Part shown: positions 12,000 to 25,143 of the stretch, one piece after another
How the letters are laid out: every line of letters starts with the position of its first letter
How positions within the stretch are numbered: position 1 is the stretch's first letter
DNA from: Certhia americana
Lineage: Eukaryota > Chordata > Aves > Passeriformes > Certhiidae
NCBI GenBank assembly: GCA_018697195.1
Contig: CM031858.1
Location: forward strand, 129,236,593-129,300,592
Direction of reading: 5' to 3'
DNA: 64,000 nt
Made by a program: the position numbers and the translations under genes
The notes under the pieces: generated by a model
Databases searched by the model: none
Told to the model about the DNA's origin: nothing
What the model saw: only the letters and a program-made list of their open reading frames with translations

Positions 12000-14900
12000 C
12001 TGCAGTAGACAAAACATGATATAACAAATGGACCTTTTTAATGTCAGAGTGATGCTCATACAAAGTCCACTCTTGGTGACTCTTTCTGGCATGACAACTC
12101 AAGGTAAGAAAAATATCAATTTTGAAAAATCAGAATTCTATCAATCTAAGCACAGTTCAAATACATCTGTTGATTTTCAACACCAGTGTCTAAACTGAAT
12201 TTGAGCTTTTCAATGGAAGTTGCTTGGCAGGGAACTGCCCCCCCCAACAAACAGAATCCCTAACACATAAATACATCTATCCTCGTATCTACTACAGATT
12301 TTAGAAGACACATTGGAAATGTTTACACTGAAATTATTTGCAAACAAAACTGAAAAGAAAAATATCCAGCTGTTAGTAAGAAGGCTTACATTTCCTTCTT
12401 TCTGAGTAGAATCATACCTTTGGTTATAAAATGCCTCCTGCTTTAAAATGTACATCAAGCTGATGATTCATGTTCTTGAAGAGCATTTTCATGACAAGAC
12501 AAAGGCACAAGTATTAAGGTGTCTACTGCTACTTGCAAATGTGGTGATGGTGGACTATTGATGCTACAGTTTATACTGATTCATCTCCTGTGTTACTGGC
12601 ACTACAAGCACTCTTTCCAGCTCAGGTAGAACCATTAATCTAGGGAGAGCAGCTTTGGAACTGATCCAGACACAGAAAATTTTATACAAATTCCCTCATG
12701 ATAGAGAAGGCTACATCTATCCATCTTCAACTTTTTATCAAAGAGCAATAACAATTCAGATCAATCTCTGCAGCAAAGCAGAAGAGGCCTTTTCTAAGAA
12801 GAAAGTCTACAGGTTTAGGAAGTATCTTTTTTGTTCCCTCCTCCCCAAACAGCTTCCTAAATTGGAGACACAGGGAAAAGATGACAAGAAGGCATAGAAA
12901 AGATTTATTTCTGGTCAAGATTCCAAGCCATCCATCAATTGCTCCTGTGTAGCCTAATTTATGCACTTAAGCAAATGAGGGAGGAAAGTAGATGAGAAAA
13001 GGAAATGGCTTGTTGCATTCAACATTCAGCCAAAAGGCTATTCATATGATGGAAAATAATCTCTGATAATCTTCTCCCCACATAGTTTGGTATGTAAAAT
13101 GACCATAATTTGTATGATAGAAGCTGACTTTTAGGTATAGTAACTATTCTAGTCTCAAATCTCCAGGTTTAGTCTAAAGATTTATGTTTGCATATTTTAC
13201 ACACAACACCTCCTCTCCCTTTGGCAAATTTTCTGGATTTTGGGGCTGTGAATCTAATCTGGACTTGGTTGCTTGGGGTCCTCCCTGTGTGTAAGCTGGA
13301 GCCATCAAGAACTTTTTGTGTATCTCTGAACTGTCTTTTCCCCTGTGAAATGCATTTGTAGTTTTCACCTTGGCAAGCTGTGTCACAGTGGGTATCAACC
13401 ACAGTTAATGCTGGGCGGCAGAAGATTTTCAGGACAATGGGCTCATGATGTTCCCCCTCTACAGCAGGACACACCACCACAGTCCTGGCTGCAATGTGAA
13501 AGCTGGTTCATGCTCCTAGCCAAGGGAATCTAATCCCTTAATAACTTTCCCAGGGCTAGACAGCAGTGTCAGATTTTCTCTGTTAGTTTTCCTTGAGAAT
13601 AGCAGAAACAGACAAAATTTCCTTTAAAAACATATGTACATAGTAAAAATTATGACCAAAAAATGTCTTTCCAAGACAAACAACCCACAGCACTATTACC
13701 TTTGAGAGTTCAGGTATGTATTCTCATATATAGGTAAATCTGGTTTGCAACTCTGAATGACTCACAAATTAATGACTTTAACTGTTTTAACAAAATTACA
13801 AACTTCCATGAAAAGAATTATACCAATTTCTTTCCTTATCATGTTTTTCTAAATCACAGAAATCAAAAACTCTGACATTGCTTTATCTGAGAGTGTTTGC
13901 TTTCCTGAAATTCATGTTTAAACATATTTATTTTTTAAAAGCCTTGCTTTTTTGAGATTGAACTTGAACTCTACTTACTGGTAAGTCTGCATTTACAAGG
14001 CTGGCAGCTAAAAATAACACATGAAGAAAGAAGTCATGTGGAACAAGTCAGGGCACAACACAAACATTAAGAAATAAAATTCCTTGCAATATTCTGCACT
14101 CATATAGAAGAAGTTAAAGTTCATGGTCACAGAAGAAAAAGCCTGCAGGCATTCCGATATGGTAGACTATTACTATAAATTGAAATGCAGCCTACTCCAA
14201 AATATTCTTTTCATAGTAGTATGCAAGTATGGCAATATAAGTAAAAATGAGCAGCTGATCAGGTCACCAGTTTTTTACACACCCTGATTGTTGTAAGGTG
14301 TTTCCTGGATTTATGCAAGACTGGTGGCAGAATTTAAAGTTACCAATAAAACTGTAGAAAACCACTGCCATGAATAAAACCACTCAAATGAGCTTCAATT
14401 TGAGAAGCAGTTTAGAAATCAGTTGATTTCAGAGTCAAAACTCTTCATAAAGTTGATAAGATAATAAGTTCTACTGGACTGTAGCATTATCTATTGCCTG
14501 CAAAGTGCTTTGAAGTTAGATAAATCTTAATCTGTAGGATATTAAAGCATAAATAAGCCACAACATGGAGCTTGCATCTTGAGAGCATTTCAAGTTAGAT
14601 ATGGGTAAAACAATTTTTGCTGAACTTTCAATGGTGAGAAACAAAGGTCCACAAGAGTCAGTTCTGTGGAATCTTCAGCTTAACGTATCTTCCATAACAG
14701 TAATAGGTCATCATCTTGAAAATATTCATAGAATATTTCCAGTATGACATAACTACCACACTTCCCTGTAATAATTTTAGGAAAATGATTCAATTTATGG
14801 TAGTTTTGTAAACCATTTAGATTTCAAAACAAAGCATCTATTTTTGAATCATCTTTGCCATGTGGTTAAAAATTCTGCTTTTTACCCAGTTCTGTTTCAA

Positions 14901-17900
14901 AATAAGACTTTCAGACAGCCTGCTCAGGAAGAGCCATGCACTGCATTGTGTAGCTGACTGGTGTATACGTAAATAACAGGGCAGGATAAAGTGGATTTGT
15001 GAATGGACCTAATCGTGTGCACATGCAAACCAACAACAGGGGCCTTTTATACTGCTGTTTGTGCAACACAAGTCATGGGTATGTGAAGCCTGAATGTGCT
15101 CCAGCCTTTGGGCTACTGAGTAGCTATTGCACAACAATTCATCTCAAATTAAATGGCTCCAAAGATGCCAAATAAGCATGTCATTCACCTGCCATCTCTT
15201 CCTTTATTATTCCTGATCCTATCATGCTGTATTCTTACACGGGGGGTGGACTGTTTGCACCACTGCTGGTTTGTCCCTGGCTGCAGCAATACCACTCTGA
15301 GTTTTCTTTCAGCAAAACTGCTTTTATTTGGCAGCGTCATGACATCTATCACAAGAGTCAAGAGCAAGTCCTTTTTGTTGCGTTGCTGAGATCTTGAAAT
15401 TCACCTCCATGTACAGTGAGCAATTTTGCCCTGAGCTAATGCAATTCTTGACCTAAGAATACTGTGGAATCAAACCACTGTCTCTTGGGAGAGGCAGGTT
15501 TAGCAAAATAATCTCAGACTCATTGAATCACCATGGCAGCAGAAAGAGAGACAGAGTTCTACTAAGTGAAAGGATCTAAAGATTGGAGGCAAGGACACAG
15601 GGAAAAATACCCTCTTCTCTCCCTTCCTCCATCAGTGCTTCAGAAAGAAGCACTAGAAAATAATGTGGGGATAGAAAGTTTTATCACTCTGGTTGGGGGT
15701 GAGTGAGAGCCATTGAACAAAAGACATGAAGCCTGGAGGGAGCCCAAGGGAGGTTAATCAGTGTATCTGTGCACACATGCAGGATGTGGCTGGAGATTAT
15801 TCATGTAGCAGCTTAGTGATCCCTATCTCTGCTGTTAACTCACGTATGTTGGAGAAGACCTAAAACATCTCAGCTGGTTTGGCCCACTAATCATTCAGAC
15901 CAAGGTTGTGGTACCCTCATTAACACATTTAAATCAAGCTAGCTACTGAGAAAATAAGCTGCACAGCAAAGTAAACAGTGAAAGAATTTGGGCTGTTATC
16001 AGCTTTCTTCATACACAATGAAGAATTAGTTGATGGAAAAGCTACACTCTGGTAAAGTTTAAAAACGGACTTGCTGTTCACTTCATAAACAATTAAAAAG
16101 AAACGTAATTACACAGAATAAGGTAAGAAAAAAACAGTAAGGAATCGATGTGGTCATCTCTCCTTAGGTGGCTGCTGCTCACCTGTGAGATCTGGGATGG
16201 AGGACTGATGTCCAACTGCCTGACCCTATGTATCAAGTCTGCATAGGAGCCACTACACAACCTACACCTCATCCATCCAGCTGCAAACCTGCTTCTTGAT
16301 GTACACCCAGAATCAGTATTAATGCATTCCTTCTAAATCCACAGGGAATAAGATAATAGCCTGAATACAGGACTGGCAGTTCTGATGCTTGAATTGATGC
16401 ACAGGAGAAGGACAGAAATCATTCAGGGAACACTGTTTACCTCCTAATTTGCAATGAGATGTCAGTGAGGCTTGCAGTCCCCCAAATTCCCTGGAACACA
16501 AGAGAGTTTAGGCTCACTGCTGTGGCTGGTTGTGTCAGGGAGCAGAAGGAGGGCAGAAGGAGGGCACAACTCACAGAGGAAGGAACACATTGCAGTTTTG
16601 TGTGGCGAGCATGTTCATTTTAATTGCTGGGGAACAATGCTACTCTACACCACCCACGGATTGGGCCTGTGGCTTAGTGGCACAGTCTGTCCTTACACAT
16701 GCAATATGGCTTGCTTGTTTTTTATTATTTTTTAACATTGACTTTACAAAGAGCAAATTAACAGTTTCCTTGCCTGTTTTGGAGTGACACTTGCACGTTG
16801 CTTTCGTTGTAGCTTTTTGTAATTTGAAGACCGTGTTTCTCTCATTCATGACTCTTGCCAGTTTGGGAAGGAAACTGCAGAGGAGTTTTTGATGCCCTGA
16901 GCTACTACCTCAGGCAAGCAGCTGCCTACTTTGCCTCTTCAGGCAGTCCAACACTAATGCAGGGTTAAAAAGCATTCCTTATGCACTGGGAACACACTTA
17001 TAATAAATCTGTGCTATTTTTAAATATTCACAATGAAAACCAATGTCAAATTTTCCCTGGCACTGGCATACAACTGAACCTTACATAGGGTTTCCCTTCT
17101 TGGAACAATTTTTTACTTATCTTGATTTGTTTAAACTGCTTTGGTGCATGATTTGATGGAATGTGTGGAGCAGAAGGAAACTTTGGATTGAATGCCAGAT
17201 GCCTGCTTCATTCCTCTAACCTACAGTGTTATTAAAATATTACCAACTGGTTCTCAAGATCTATCCACTGCAACAACTTAAAAATAATTTGGATATCAGT
17301 TTTTTTGCTTACTGTTGTGTTGTGATTGTTGTCTCTGTTGTCACAAGTATGAATATCAGGTAATGGGTACCATTCATTTTTGTAGTTAGTAGTTTTCCTG
17401 GGGTGCTAGTGACAGGAGAAATGTATGCATTAAAACAAGCGTGATGGAAAGCAGCTCTCTTTATAATTTCAGCCCAGCTGCTGTATTGATGGATACAATC
17501 TTTACCACATGCTCCAGGTGGCTTCTAATGCCTGACTCCCTGCAGAAACCTCTATTTACACATCTTAAACCACTTATTGGATTTGAACAGGATTTTTCAG
17601 CCTGAGTGCAGTAACAGTGTTCACTTATGTAATATTTGTAAATCCTGGCTTTACATTTCACTCACCAGACTATCTTTGGAGGTTTTCAACAGGGCCTTTA
17701 TGTGGTCTGATTCTTGCTTTTTACTGAGATCCCATCAACATGTATGGCTACAAAGCACATTGCTAAATTTATTTTCCATCATTGTCAGGGGTTTACAATG
17801 AAGTGTAACTCAATTAATCAGCCCTTGCTGAATAGTGCTTTTCTTTGTCACCAGATTTCATATAAAATTCATCTGAAAGCTTTGTATTCAAAGTTCACAA

Positions 17901-19189
17901 AGGTTAACCTTTATTCAGGGCATGCATCTCCAAAGGCTCTAATCAACTTGTCTACTGTTGTTTAAAACTTCACTTACTACTGTACCAGTTGCTTTGAATT
18001 ATTGTGTTTGAGTCCTTTATTTGGTGCCTGAGTGACTGAGCAGACACACTGAAGGCTGAAAAATAAAGGGCTTTTATAATTATGGATGGGTACAGCACTT
18101 ACTAAAGGATATATATTCCATCTTGTCTTATGCCTTGCAACTGTCCACCACCCAGATATTTACTGTATGCTTTGTAGCTGTGCAATAAAACTTCAAGTGT
18201 TCTCATTCCCCCAGTAATTCTGTGCACAGCCCAGATCTTGTATAATGTTTAAGGGACTTAATAATAAGTTAGTGTACTAATTAGTGGAGACAACAGCAGA
18301 CACCCATGATTTATAGCAAATGCCCAACAGATGATTACACTGCTGAACCACAAGTAAATCTTTTCAGCAGTGAGCCTTTGCAATTAATTGCACATCAGTA
18401 TACTTATTTTGCTCCTTTATATTAAAGAAAAAGGGAAAGATGAAAATGTTCCTTTTGAAAGGTGGACCTTATGGTGGCTGCAGGTGTTTATGCTGATAGA
18501 AGGCATTGGTATGCAGAAACAGAACCATTTTCAGATAGGATAAACTTCTATTCCTGTCCTCCTTTGTTTAGTATGAAATATTATTCTCCACTTGAGTGAT
18601 GTTTGCATTCCTTTCCAACACAGTTGGTTTGATTTGTGACCTGAATACAATGACATACATACCAATGATCCATTACATGAACTAACATATTTGGGATTCT
18701 TGAAGATGGGAATGCCAGGGGAAAGCAGTCTGACTACATTATTTTTTTGAATTTCAGTGTAAATTGCACATCAACACTCGTCTTTTGCTTTTTTTCAAAA
18801 TTTTTTTCCCCCTTATTTTAGCTGTAATGTTCCAAATCTTATTGAAGGCAAACTGAAAGATAAGGAAATCTGAGGGAGGAGAGGAGACAAAGAATTTCAA
18901 AAGGTAAAAATAATGGAAAGTTTCTAACAGCTAACTTTTTTGAAAAAAATTTATTTCCTCTTTAGAGAAATAGGTTTCTCCATTGATGTAATAGAAAATT
19001 GAAGACTATCCACAGAAACCATTTTTCAAGCAACACTACTATATTCACAAGGCTGCTAATGACATGCTGCATGGCCTCAGGGCAAATCAATTAATCTGAA
19101 CATCAATATCTCCATCTGTGAAATGAATATAATAATTCTTTCCTTTTTCTTAATTAATTTGCCATATTTTCTCTCCTTACTTGCCAAGT
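12000..19189. other. Non-coding stretch, no repeat recognised
   Basis: AT-rich sequence with scattered open frames of 60-103 codons on both strands (for example 13169-13480 minus and 16472-16735 plus), none with a recognisable family. A small tandem duplication of about 11 bp (gcagaaggagg twice) lies near 16541-16567. I see no CR1, LTR or DNA transposon signature and no tRNA-like or snRNA-like structure. Confidence 0.5.
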
Positions 19190-19830
19190 GCCCATAACAT
19201 TCACTGTGGAGGTCTAATTCTGGGAGCCAGAGGGGCTGACCAGCAGAGACGTCAAGAACTCAAGGTCTGGTCCAAAGCACTCCTAGATGGTGGGAACCTC
19301 CCCAAGAGGGAGGTCTTTGTTCTGCTTACCATAGGGTAACACTGTTCCATGGAGTCCAGGGGTAAAACTTCTTGCCGTGGCATCCAGGGACCCCACTCTG
19401 ACCCCGTGTTTTGGTCACTGGGCAGTGTTGCCTATCTTTGGCTTAGGGGCATTTGAGCATGAGGTTATACCTAGTCAGTTCCCTTGGCACAGTGCAACTC
19501 TGAACAGATATCAAAGTATTCTATTCAGAATAACTCTAAGGCTGCCAGAAGCACAGCAATAAACTGCCTTGGTCTCTCATGAGGTACTGACTAAAAGCTC
19601 GCCAAAGTTGATGGGCAGTGCTGTCACTACAAATGGGGTCCACAGCACTTCAAAACGATTAGAGCCAATTTTACTTGGGAACCGTCTCTTCCAGGAGTTA
19701 CCTATCAGTCACTCTGCTGGCACATTGCAGTCACACAGCTATTACAGCCTAGTCACAGCCCCATTACATGACAGTTGCTTCAGAGCACAGAGCAATCCCA
19801 TCGCACTTACTTTATATTGACAGTTGTACG
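19190..19830. other. GC-richer unclassified block, possibly an old retroelement
   Basis: The block is more GC-rich than its surroundings, with runs such as ggtgggaacctccccaagag and ggcatccagggaccccactc. Open frames at 19377-19562 and 19569-19820 are adjacent on the plus strand but in different frames, and no domain is recognised. The composition suggests a diverged LTR or other retroelement, but no ends or target duplication could be defined. Confidence 0.25.
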
Positions 19831-20615
19831 ATGCCACTGTCATATCACAGATATTTCCTTGTCATAACTTAGAGACATTGTAGTCACACGGCAGATACTT
19901 TTTAAGAGCATGCTGAATCTTTTTGCATGGAAAACTCTGATAATGGCAGTCACTGCTTAGTTATCTCTCACCTGTAGCTATGTCAAAAGCATTTTGTGGT
20001 GGTCATTTCTACTTAGTGCTTTGACTGTCACGCAAAGAGCCACAGAAAAGTTGCCATTGCTGACTACAGGCCAAGTCCTGGTTCCTTAGAACCACTTCAA
20101 TGTCAAAATACATTGAAGGTAATTATCTTTACAGCCTGTTTTATATTTGATAGATGCTGCTTAATCTTGCTGTTGAAACACTGTAGGCATTTCCTCTGAA
20201 TTTTGAATTGCTGCCCTTATTAAAGTGATATGAATAATTAACCATATAATTCTGTTTGCATGTTTCCACAATAAAAAAGAACCATCTTTTTTTTCCAAAA
20301 TATTCATTATATAATTTCTCTTTTCAGCTTTGTCACCATTGTGTTGCACATATTTAATAAGCAGCATGTGAGTTGAGTATCAATATTGTTCAAATGCCAT
20401 AACCCTCCTCACTCATTGACTAAGGATTCCAAGGAGAAGCCATCACTGCTGCTAATGTTCCTTCAGGTTTTTTGATCAAAATACTACACTGGAAACTGCA
20501 ACAGATTTTAAGAAACATTAGTCCATGCATTTTGTAAAGTAATCTTTCCCAGTATTATAGCACAAGAATATTTTGAGAGGGAAAGAAGCAATACATGGTC
20601 TAGGTGAGAGAGTTT

Positions 20616-20645
20616 AAAATCTCCATTTCTGTCAATGGAGATTTT
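20616..20645. repeat. 12-bp perfect inverted repeat
   Basis: aaaatctccatt and aatggagatttt are exact reverse complements separated by the six bases tctgtc. They could form a short stem-loop in RNA from either strand. No surrounding gene explains it, and short palindromes of this size are expected occasionally in a window this long. Confidence 0.6.
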
Positions 20646-20815
20646 GCAGTATTGCCATTCTTGTATCTGAATACTAAAAAATCTTCTTTTCCCTAAATCT
20701 CCATTACAACATACCAGCAAGGAAATTTTTTCCTAATTCAATTCAGCACCAAAACTCATCAGCTTGAAGTTATTTTACCGAAGTCCAGTTACATAAGACT
20801 TCCCAGCACAGAAGA

Positions 20816-20870
<55 letters not shown>

Positions 20871-20871
20871 G
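20816..20871. repeat. AAT trinucleotide microsatellite, about 18 units
   Basis: An uninterrupted run of aat repeats about 56 bases long, ending agtaaac. Long perfect trinucleotide tracts are usually length-polymorphic. Confidence 0.95.
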
Positions 20872-23400
20872 TAAACAACTCCTCCAAATGATTAGCTTTG
20901 TCTGCCTTTGATACTGTAGTGAACTATTGATTCCATGAGTAAGTGTCCAAATATCTTGTCCAAATAATCTTGGGACTCATTATTTGAAGACTGGCAGTTG
21001 TCTCATGTTCCCAGTCCTGTGGCTGGACTTCATTACTGGTCCTACACATCACAGGAGTTGCTGCTTCCCTTCCCCCTTCCCAAGCACTGAGCTGAATATA
21101 GCACAATTATTTCTTCTTAGTTGTAGGCAATGTCTGCTCAAGACAATATTATGTTTATTTTTTAATTGTAAGATGTGAGGAAAAAATAATTGTAGGTCTT
21201 TCTTTTCATTATTTTCTTATAAATGATGGCTTTCAGTTTTTTAAAATTTTGTTAGTTTTTTGCTATTTTTCCCCCCTTCACTTCCAAAAAAGGTATTTTT
21301 TTGCTTTAAACTATCTCAAAGAGACGTGCTGGTCCTCCTCAGGGGTTGTTTTTTATATACTCAAAGAAGCAGCTCACTACAGTAGATGTCATACCATAGC
21401 TTGCCCATTCTAATTTTTAATACAGGCTGATACATTGATTTGCTTTCCTGTATGTTGCATTATGGATCTTCTAATTCTTCAGTATTTGAGATGTGCATCT
21501 AAGTTCTTTCCCTATATGTCTTGTTTTCAAATGTTCTTGTTCACAAAATGAAAAGCATGTTACAATTAGCATCAAAGCTTTATAAAACTCAAAGGCAAAA
21601 GCTGCCCTTGGAGACTCTATCACTGATACCAGTAGTGGCAATATGGATCTTGAAGACCAAATTTTATAATTACAATCCCTTTGCCTTTTGACAGGGGTCA
21701 GACTTGAGTATGACAATGTCAGTTGCATTAAAACTAGAACATTACAATAAAATTCAGCAAAAACCATACAGGTTTTGTATCTGGATACTTTATAGAATGT
21801 CTACTTGTGCCAGTGCTTATAAATGACATAGGTACATGGTGTGCCAATGCAAAATCGCATTAAACAAGAAGCTTGATGTTCTGATGATGATCTAACATTT
21901 ACTCTAGTTGATACCCTTAACACTTATACTCATTTTTAGCACTGCATTACTAAGTCTCTTGAAATAAAATTGAAAATTAAATAATCTTAGTTCAAAGTCA
22001 AATTAGAAAAGAAGAAATAAGTGTTAAATTATGCCACAAAAAAGAGATTATATTAATGCAAATGAAAAAGAAGCTAATCAAGGAGAGGAACCTGAACACC
22101 CACAAAGGAGTTTGCAAGCTGTCCTACATTTATTTTATTCTTATGAATATAGAGGTAATATCTGATGACACATGAACACAGAAAACTAAACCCTTCTTGT
22201 ACTGCTGTATGAATAGAATCATAAACAGCCATATTATGCTGACCTGCCAAGTGAAGGCTTCTAGTGATTTCCCTCCTCACAGCACATTGCATTCTTACAC
22301 CACAGATGTACTCAGCGTGGAGCAGATCTGCGGCCATTCAGTGGCCTCCAGCTTCAAGACTTCTCCCAGAAAGCAACATGAAACAGATGTACATGCAGTC
22401 TTGTTTTGAGGCTTTACATGGCGGGGCAGATTTTGCACTAAAAAGCCCTATGTTTTTTTAGGCATCAAGAACTCACCTCCAAAATTCAAACCTGAGCCCA
22501 CGAACTGCAATGTGGTCGATGCCAGCTTCAAAGAAATTTCTCAAAGAAAGTAGACAATCTTTCCAGAATACTCCATCCCTATATACAACTTTCCTAGCAC
22601 CTCAAAACAAACATATATATTTTCTCACTTCGGAGGAAAATTGGTTGAAAGCATCTGTTTTTCATGCCTCCACACTTTTTTAATTTAAAGAGCAAACCCA
22701 GAAATATATAGCGGAACTAATATGGGCTACAGTCTTTTTACACTCATATGTACTATCTGTAACTGAAGCAATAAAACTTTCAAATACAAATGACCTTTTT
22801 TATGTCCACTTTTATTTGTCTACCATTCAAATAATAACGAAAGTCTATAAAACAGTTCTACTCTGTAACTTGTGGAGTTAAATACAACTCACCAAAATAA
22901 TGAAGGAACAACGTTCTTTTAAATATAGATCCGGTTGTAGCTTAATTAAAGAAGTTAAATACATTCCATTGCTATGAGGCACTTCACAGCAATACACAAT
23001 TTATTATCCGGAATTAGTCACTGGGTGAAAAAAGAAAAAAAAAGAAGTTCAATGCTTGTTGTTTTGGATTAAGGTAGTAGAAATGTAGGATGCTAACAAT
23101 TTATTTTGTTGTTATTTTTAAACCACTCTAGCAATTAGTTTCAAGAAATTATAAGCAAAGACAAGGAGTTGATACTTCGATACTTATTGTTTATGCAGAC
23201 AATTTAATTGTACCTCTATATGTTTCAAAATATAAAAATATGGTAAAAAGTTTCAAGTAAGTATGCTTTAATTTTTAAAATGTTTATGAATAGGTTTATC
23301 TATGCATTGAAAATACCTTGTATTTTGGGTTGTTATGAGCAGTATTCTGCTTGTCACTTGGCATTACTTGGCTCATGTGTGTAGTGGTTATTGTATATTA
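20872..23400. other. Non-coding stretch, nothing recognised
   Basis: AT-rich DNA with short frames only (the longest is 98 codons, minus, 21471-21767, with no recognisable family). No repeat family was recognised by eye. Confidence 0.5.
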
Positions 23401-23401
23401 T

Positions 23402-23439
23402 CAGGTTAAAAGTCTATGTACAGGTTAACAGTCTATGTA
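23402..23439. repeat. 19-bp tandem duplication, two copies
   Basis: caggttaaaagtctatgta is followed immediately by caggttaacagtctatgta, differing at one base. This is a small, fairly recent local duplication in otherwise unique AT-rich DNA. Confidence 0.85.
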
Positions 23440-23459
23440 ATATAAATGTAATATAATCT

Positions 23460-23690
23460 ACAGCAAGGAATCCTGGGCCAGAGAGCTGGTGTCTGGTTGC
23501 ACAAACACTAACTGGATGACTGGCCAGCACACCAGAGAAATGTGTGCACCCATGGGGCCTCAGCCCTGCCCACATCTGAGGGTCATTGCTCAGCCAAGCT
23601 CTGCCCATGCCAGAGCACACATGCTGCAGGACTGGCTGGCCAAAAGAGATGATTTCACAGGTCATGTGCAATGCAGACCCCATTTAACTC
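23460..23690. other. GC-richer unclassified block
   Basis: A local GC-rich patch with overlapping open frames on both strands (23489-23740 plus, 23414-23683 minus). The overlap points to composition rather than coding. No family is recognised. Confidence 0.25.
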
Positions 23691-23922
23691 ATTTAATAAA
23701 AAAATTAGCTGTTCTGGAGTGGATATACAGATTGTGTTGATGGTTTCCCGAGTTAAAATAAACAAACTTCTGGCTAAATCTGACCACAGTTCCATAAAAA
23801 AAAACCCCAGTACTTGCTTTACACAGAAATAGGATTAGAGGGTTTTGTCCAGAAAGTTAAAGACAATTGGAGATCATCTTCCCTTTGTATTATAATGATG
23901 CCATAAATATGCATTGCAGAAC

Positions 23923-23956
23923 GTTCCTTAGTTACATCCGTTCCTTAGTTATGTCC
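23923..23956. repeat. 17-bp imperfect tandem duplication
   Basis: gttccttagttacatcc is followed directly by gttccttagttatgtcc, with two differences. It is a simple local duplication close to the left side of the pogo-like element, with no evident relation to it. Confidence 0.75.
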
Positions 23957-24349
23957 ACAAACTCACCCAAAGAAGCCCAAAGTCTGAAAAAGGCAATACA
24001 ATAATTTACTGTTTGATTTTTCAGCAACTAGAGAATAGACATTCTAGTGTGATTTTATAAAATAGTTTTAGATAAATTAGAAAATTACAAAACATCTGGA
24101 GGTCAGAGGGACAAGCAGAAAAGGGAACGTACTAAAAAGCAAGTAGAAGTTGCAATGCAGTTTTAAAAGTCATGGTGGAACTCTGGGTACTAACTAACAA
24201 TTGTGAGCCAAGAGGAAATATAATGTTACTGAGGCACAAGTGACAAGACAGAAATAATGAAAACAGTAACTGTTATGCAATAACTCAAAGTAGAAATTAT
24301 TCAGTGCCTGAAAAGGGCACTTCCATGGACTATCACAGAATGCCAGAAA

Positions 24350-24411
24350 CACAGAATGGTTGAGGTTGGAAGGCACCTCTGGACATCTCTAACCATTCCG
24401 CCTGCTCAAGT
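24350..24411 (-). mobile_element. 62-bp CR1 3' tail inserted in the pogo-like element
   Basis: cacagaatggttgaggttgg, then aaggcacctctggacatc and ctgctcaag, is the minus-strand form of the extreme 3' end of CR1. The same five bases, AGAAA, flank it at 24345-24349 and 24412-24416, consistent with a short target duplication. Removing it brings together two parts of the transposase-like reading, so the insertion came after the DNA transposon. Confidence 0.8.
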
Positions 24412-24672
24412 AGAAAGAAAAGTTGCAGAACATGTGCACCTAAAAGACAAAAAAGGAAAAAGGATTAAACCTTTGTTGCACAGGAAATCATTACAGGAAG
24501 ATCTTATGAAATAGCACAAGCATGACAAATTACATGGCAAAAGTTCAAAATCAGTAATGACTGGTACATAAAGATGATGTGTCATAATGGTTTTTGACTA
24601 AAGAGAAGGGCTTCGTTTTGCCAACATGTACCTTCCAACTTCAGCAAAAGAGTCATTGCATTCCAGCAGTAC

Positions 24673-25143
24673 GTGATTGGATTGCAAAAAGGTCACGATT
24701 ACCTGCTGAGCCAAATGGGAAATGCAGATGAGACACCAGTTTCCTTTGATGAGCCATCCAATAACGTCATTGAAGAAATAGGCACAAAATCCGTCATCAT
24801 CAAAACTTTGGGGACTGAAAAAATGTGCATTACAGTAATGCTGGCAGTGTTAGCAGATGGTATAAAATTGCCACCGTATGTGATCTTGAAGCGGAAAACA
24901 ATGCTGAAGGACCAGCTGCCTACTGGAATAATTGTTAGGTGTCAAAACCAAGGATGGATGTCTACAGACTTAATGAAGGATTGGCTGAACATCCTTTGGA
25001 ACAGGAGACCAGGTGTGCTGGTACACAAAAGGAGAATGCTTGTCCTAGGTACATTCAAAGGGTATCTAACACCAGCGATGAAGAAAATCACTGGGGGAAA
25101 GAATGCAGCCCTTGCAGTATCCGTAGGAATGTCACAACTGTAG
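24673..25143 (+). pseudogene. Transposase DDE-domain remnant, 156 open codons
   Basis: The longest intact piece of the pogo/Tigger-like transposase, a nuclease that cuts and rejoins transposon ends. The first catalytic Asp is in NADETP (residue 19, 24727-24729), and LAVLADGIKLPPYVILKRKT and the following WM..LM.DWL block are clear family marks. The second catalytic position, usually Asp in a LVLD.F.GHLT motif, is Gly here (residue 126, 25048-25050), so even this part could not catalyse transposition. A stop at 25141 cuts the frame before the third Asp, which is still readable just downstream (VPDAAESRPF). Upstream the same frame continues to a stop near 24598. The first codon counted is GTG, so no true start exists here. 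Confidence 0.85.
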
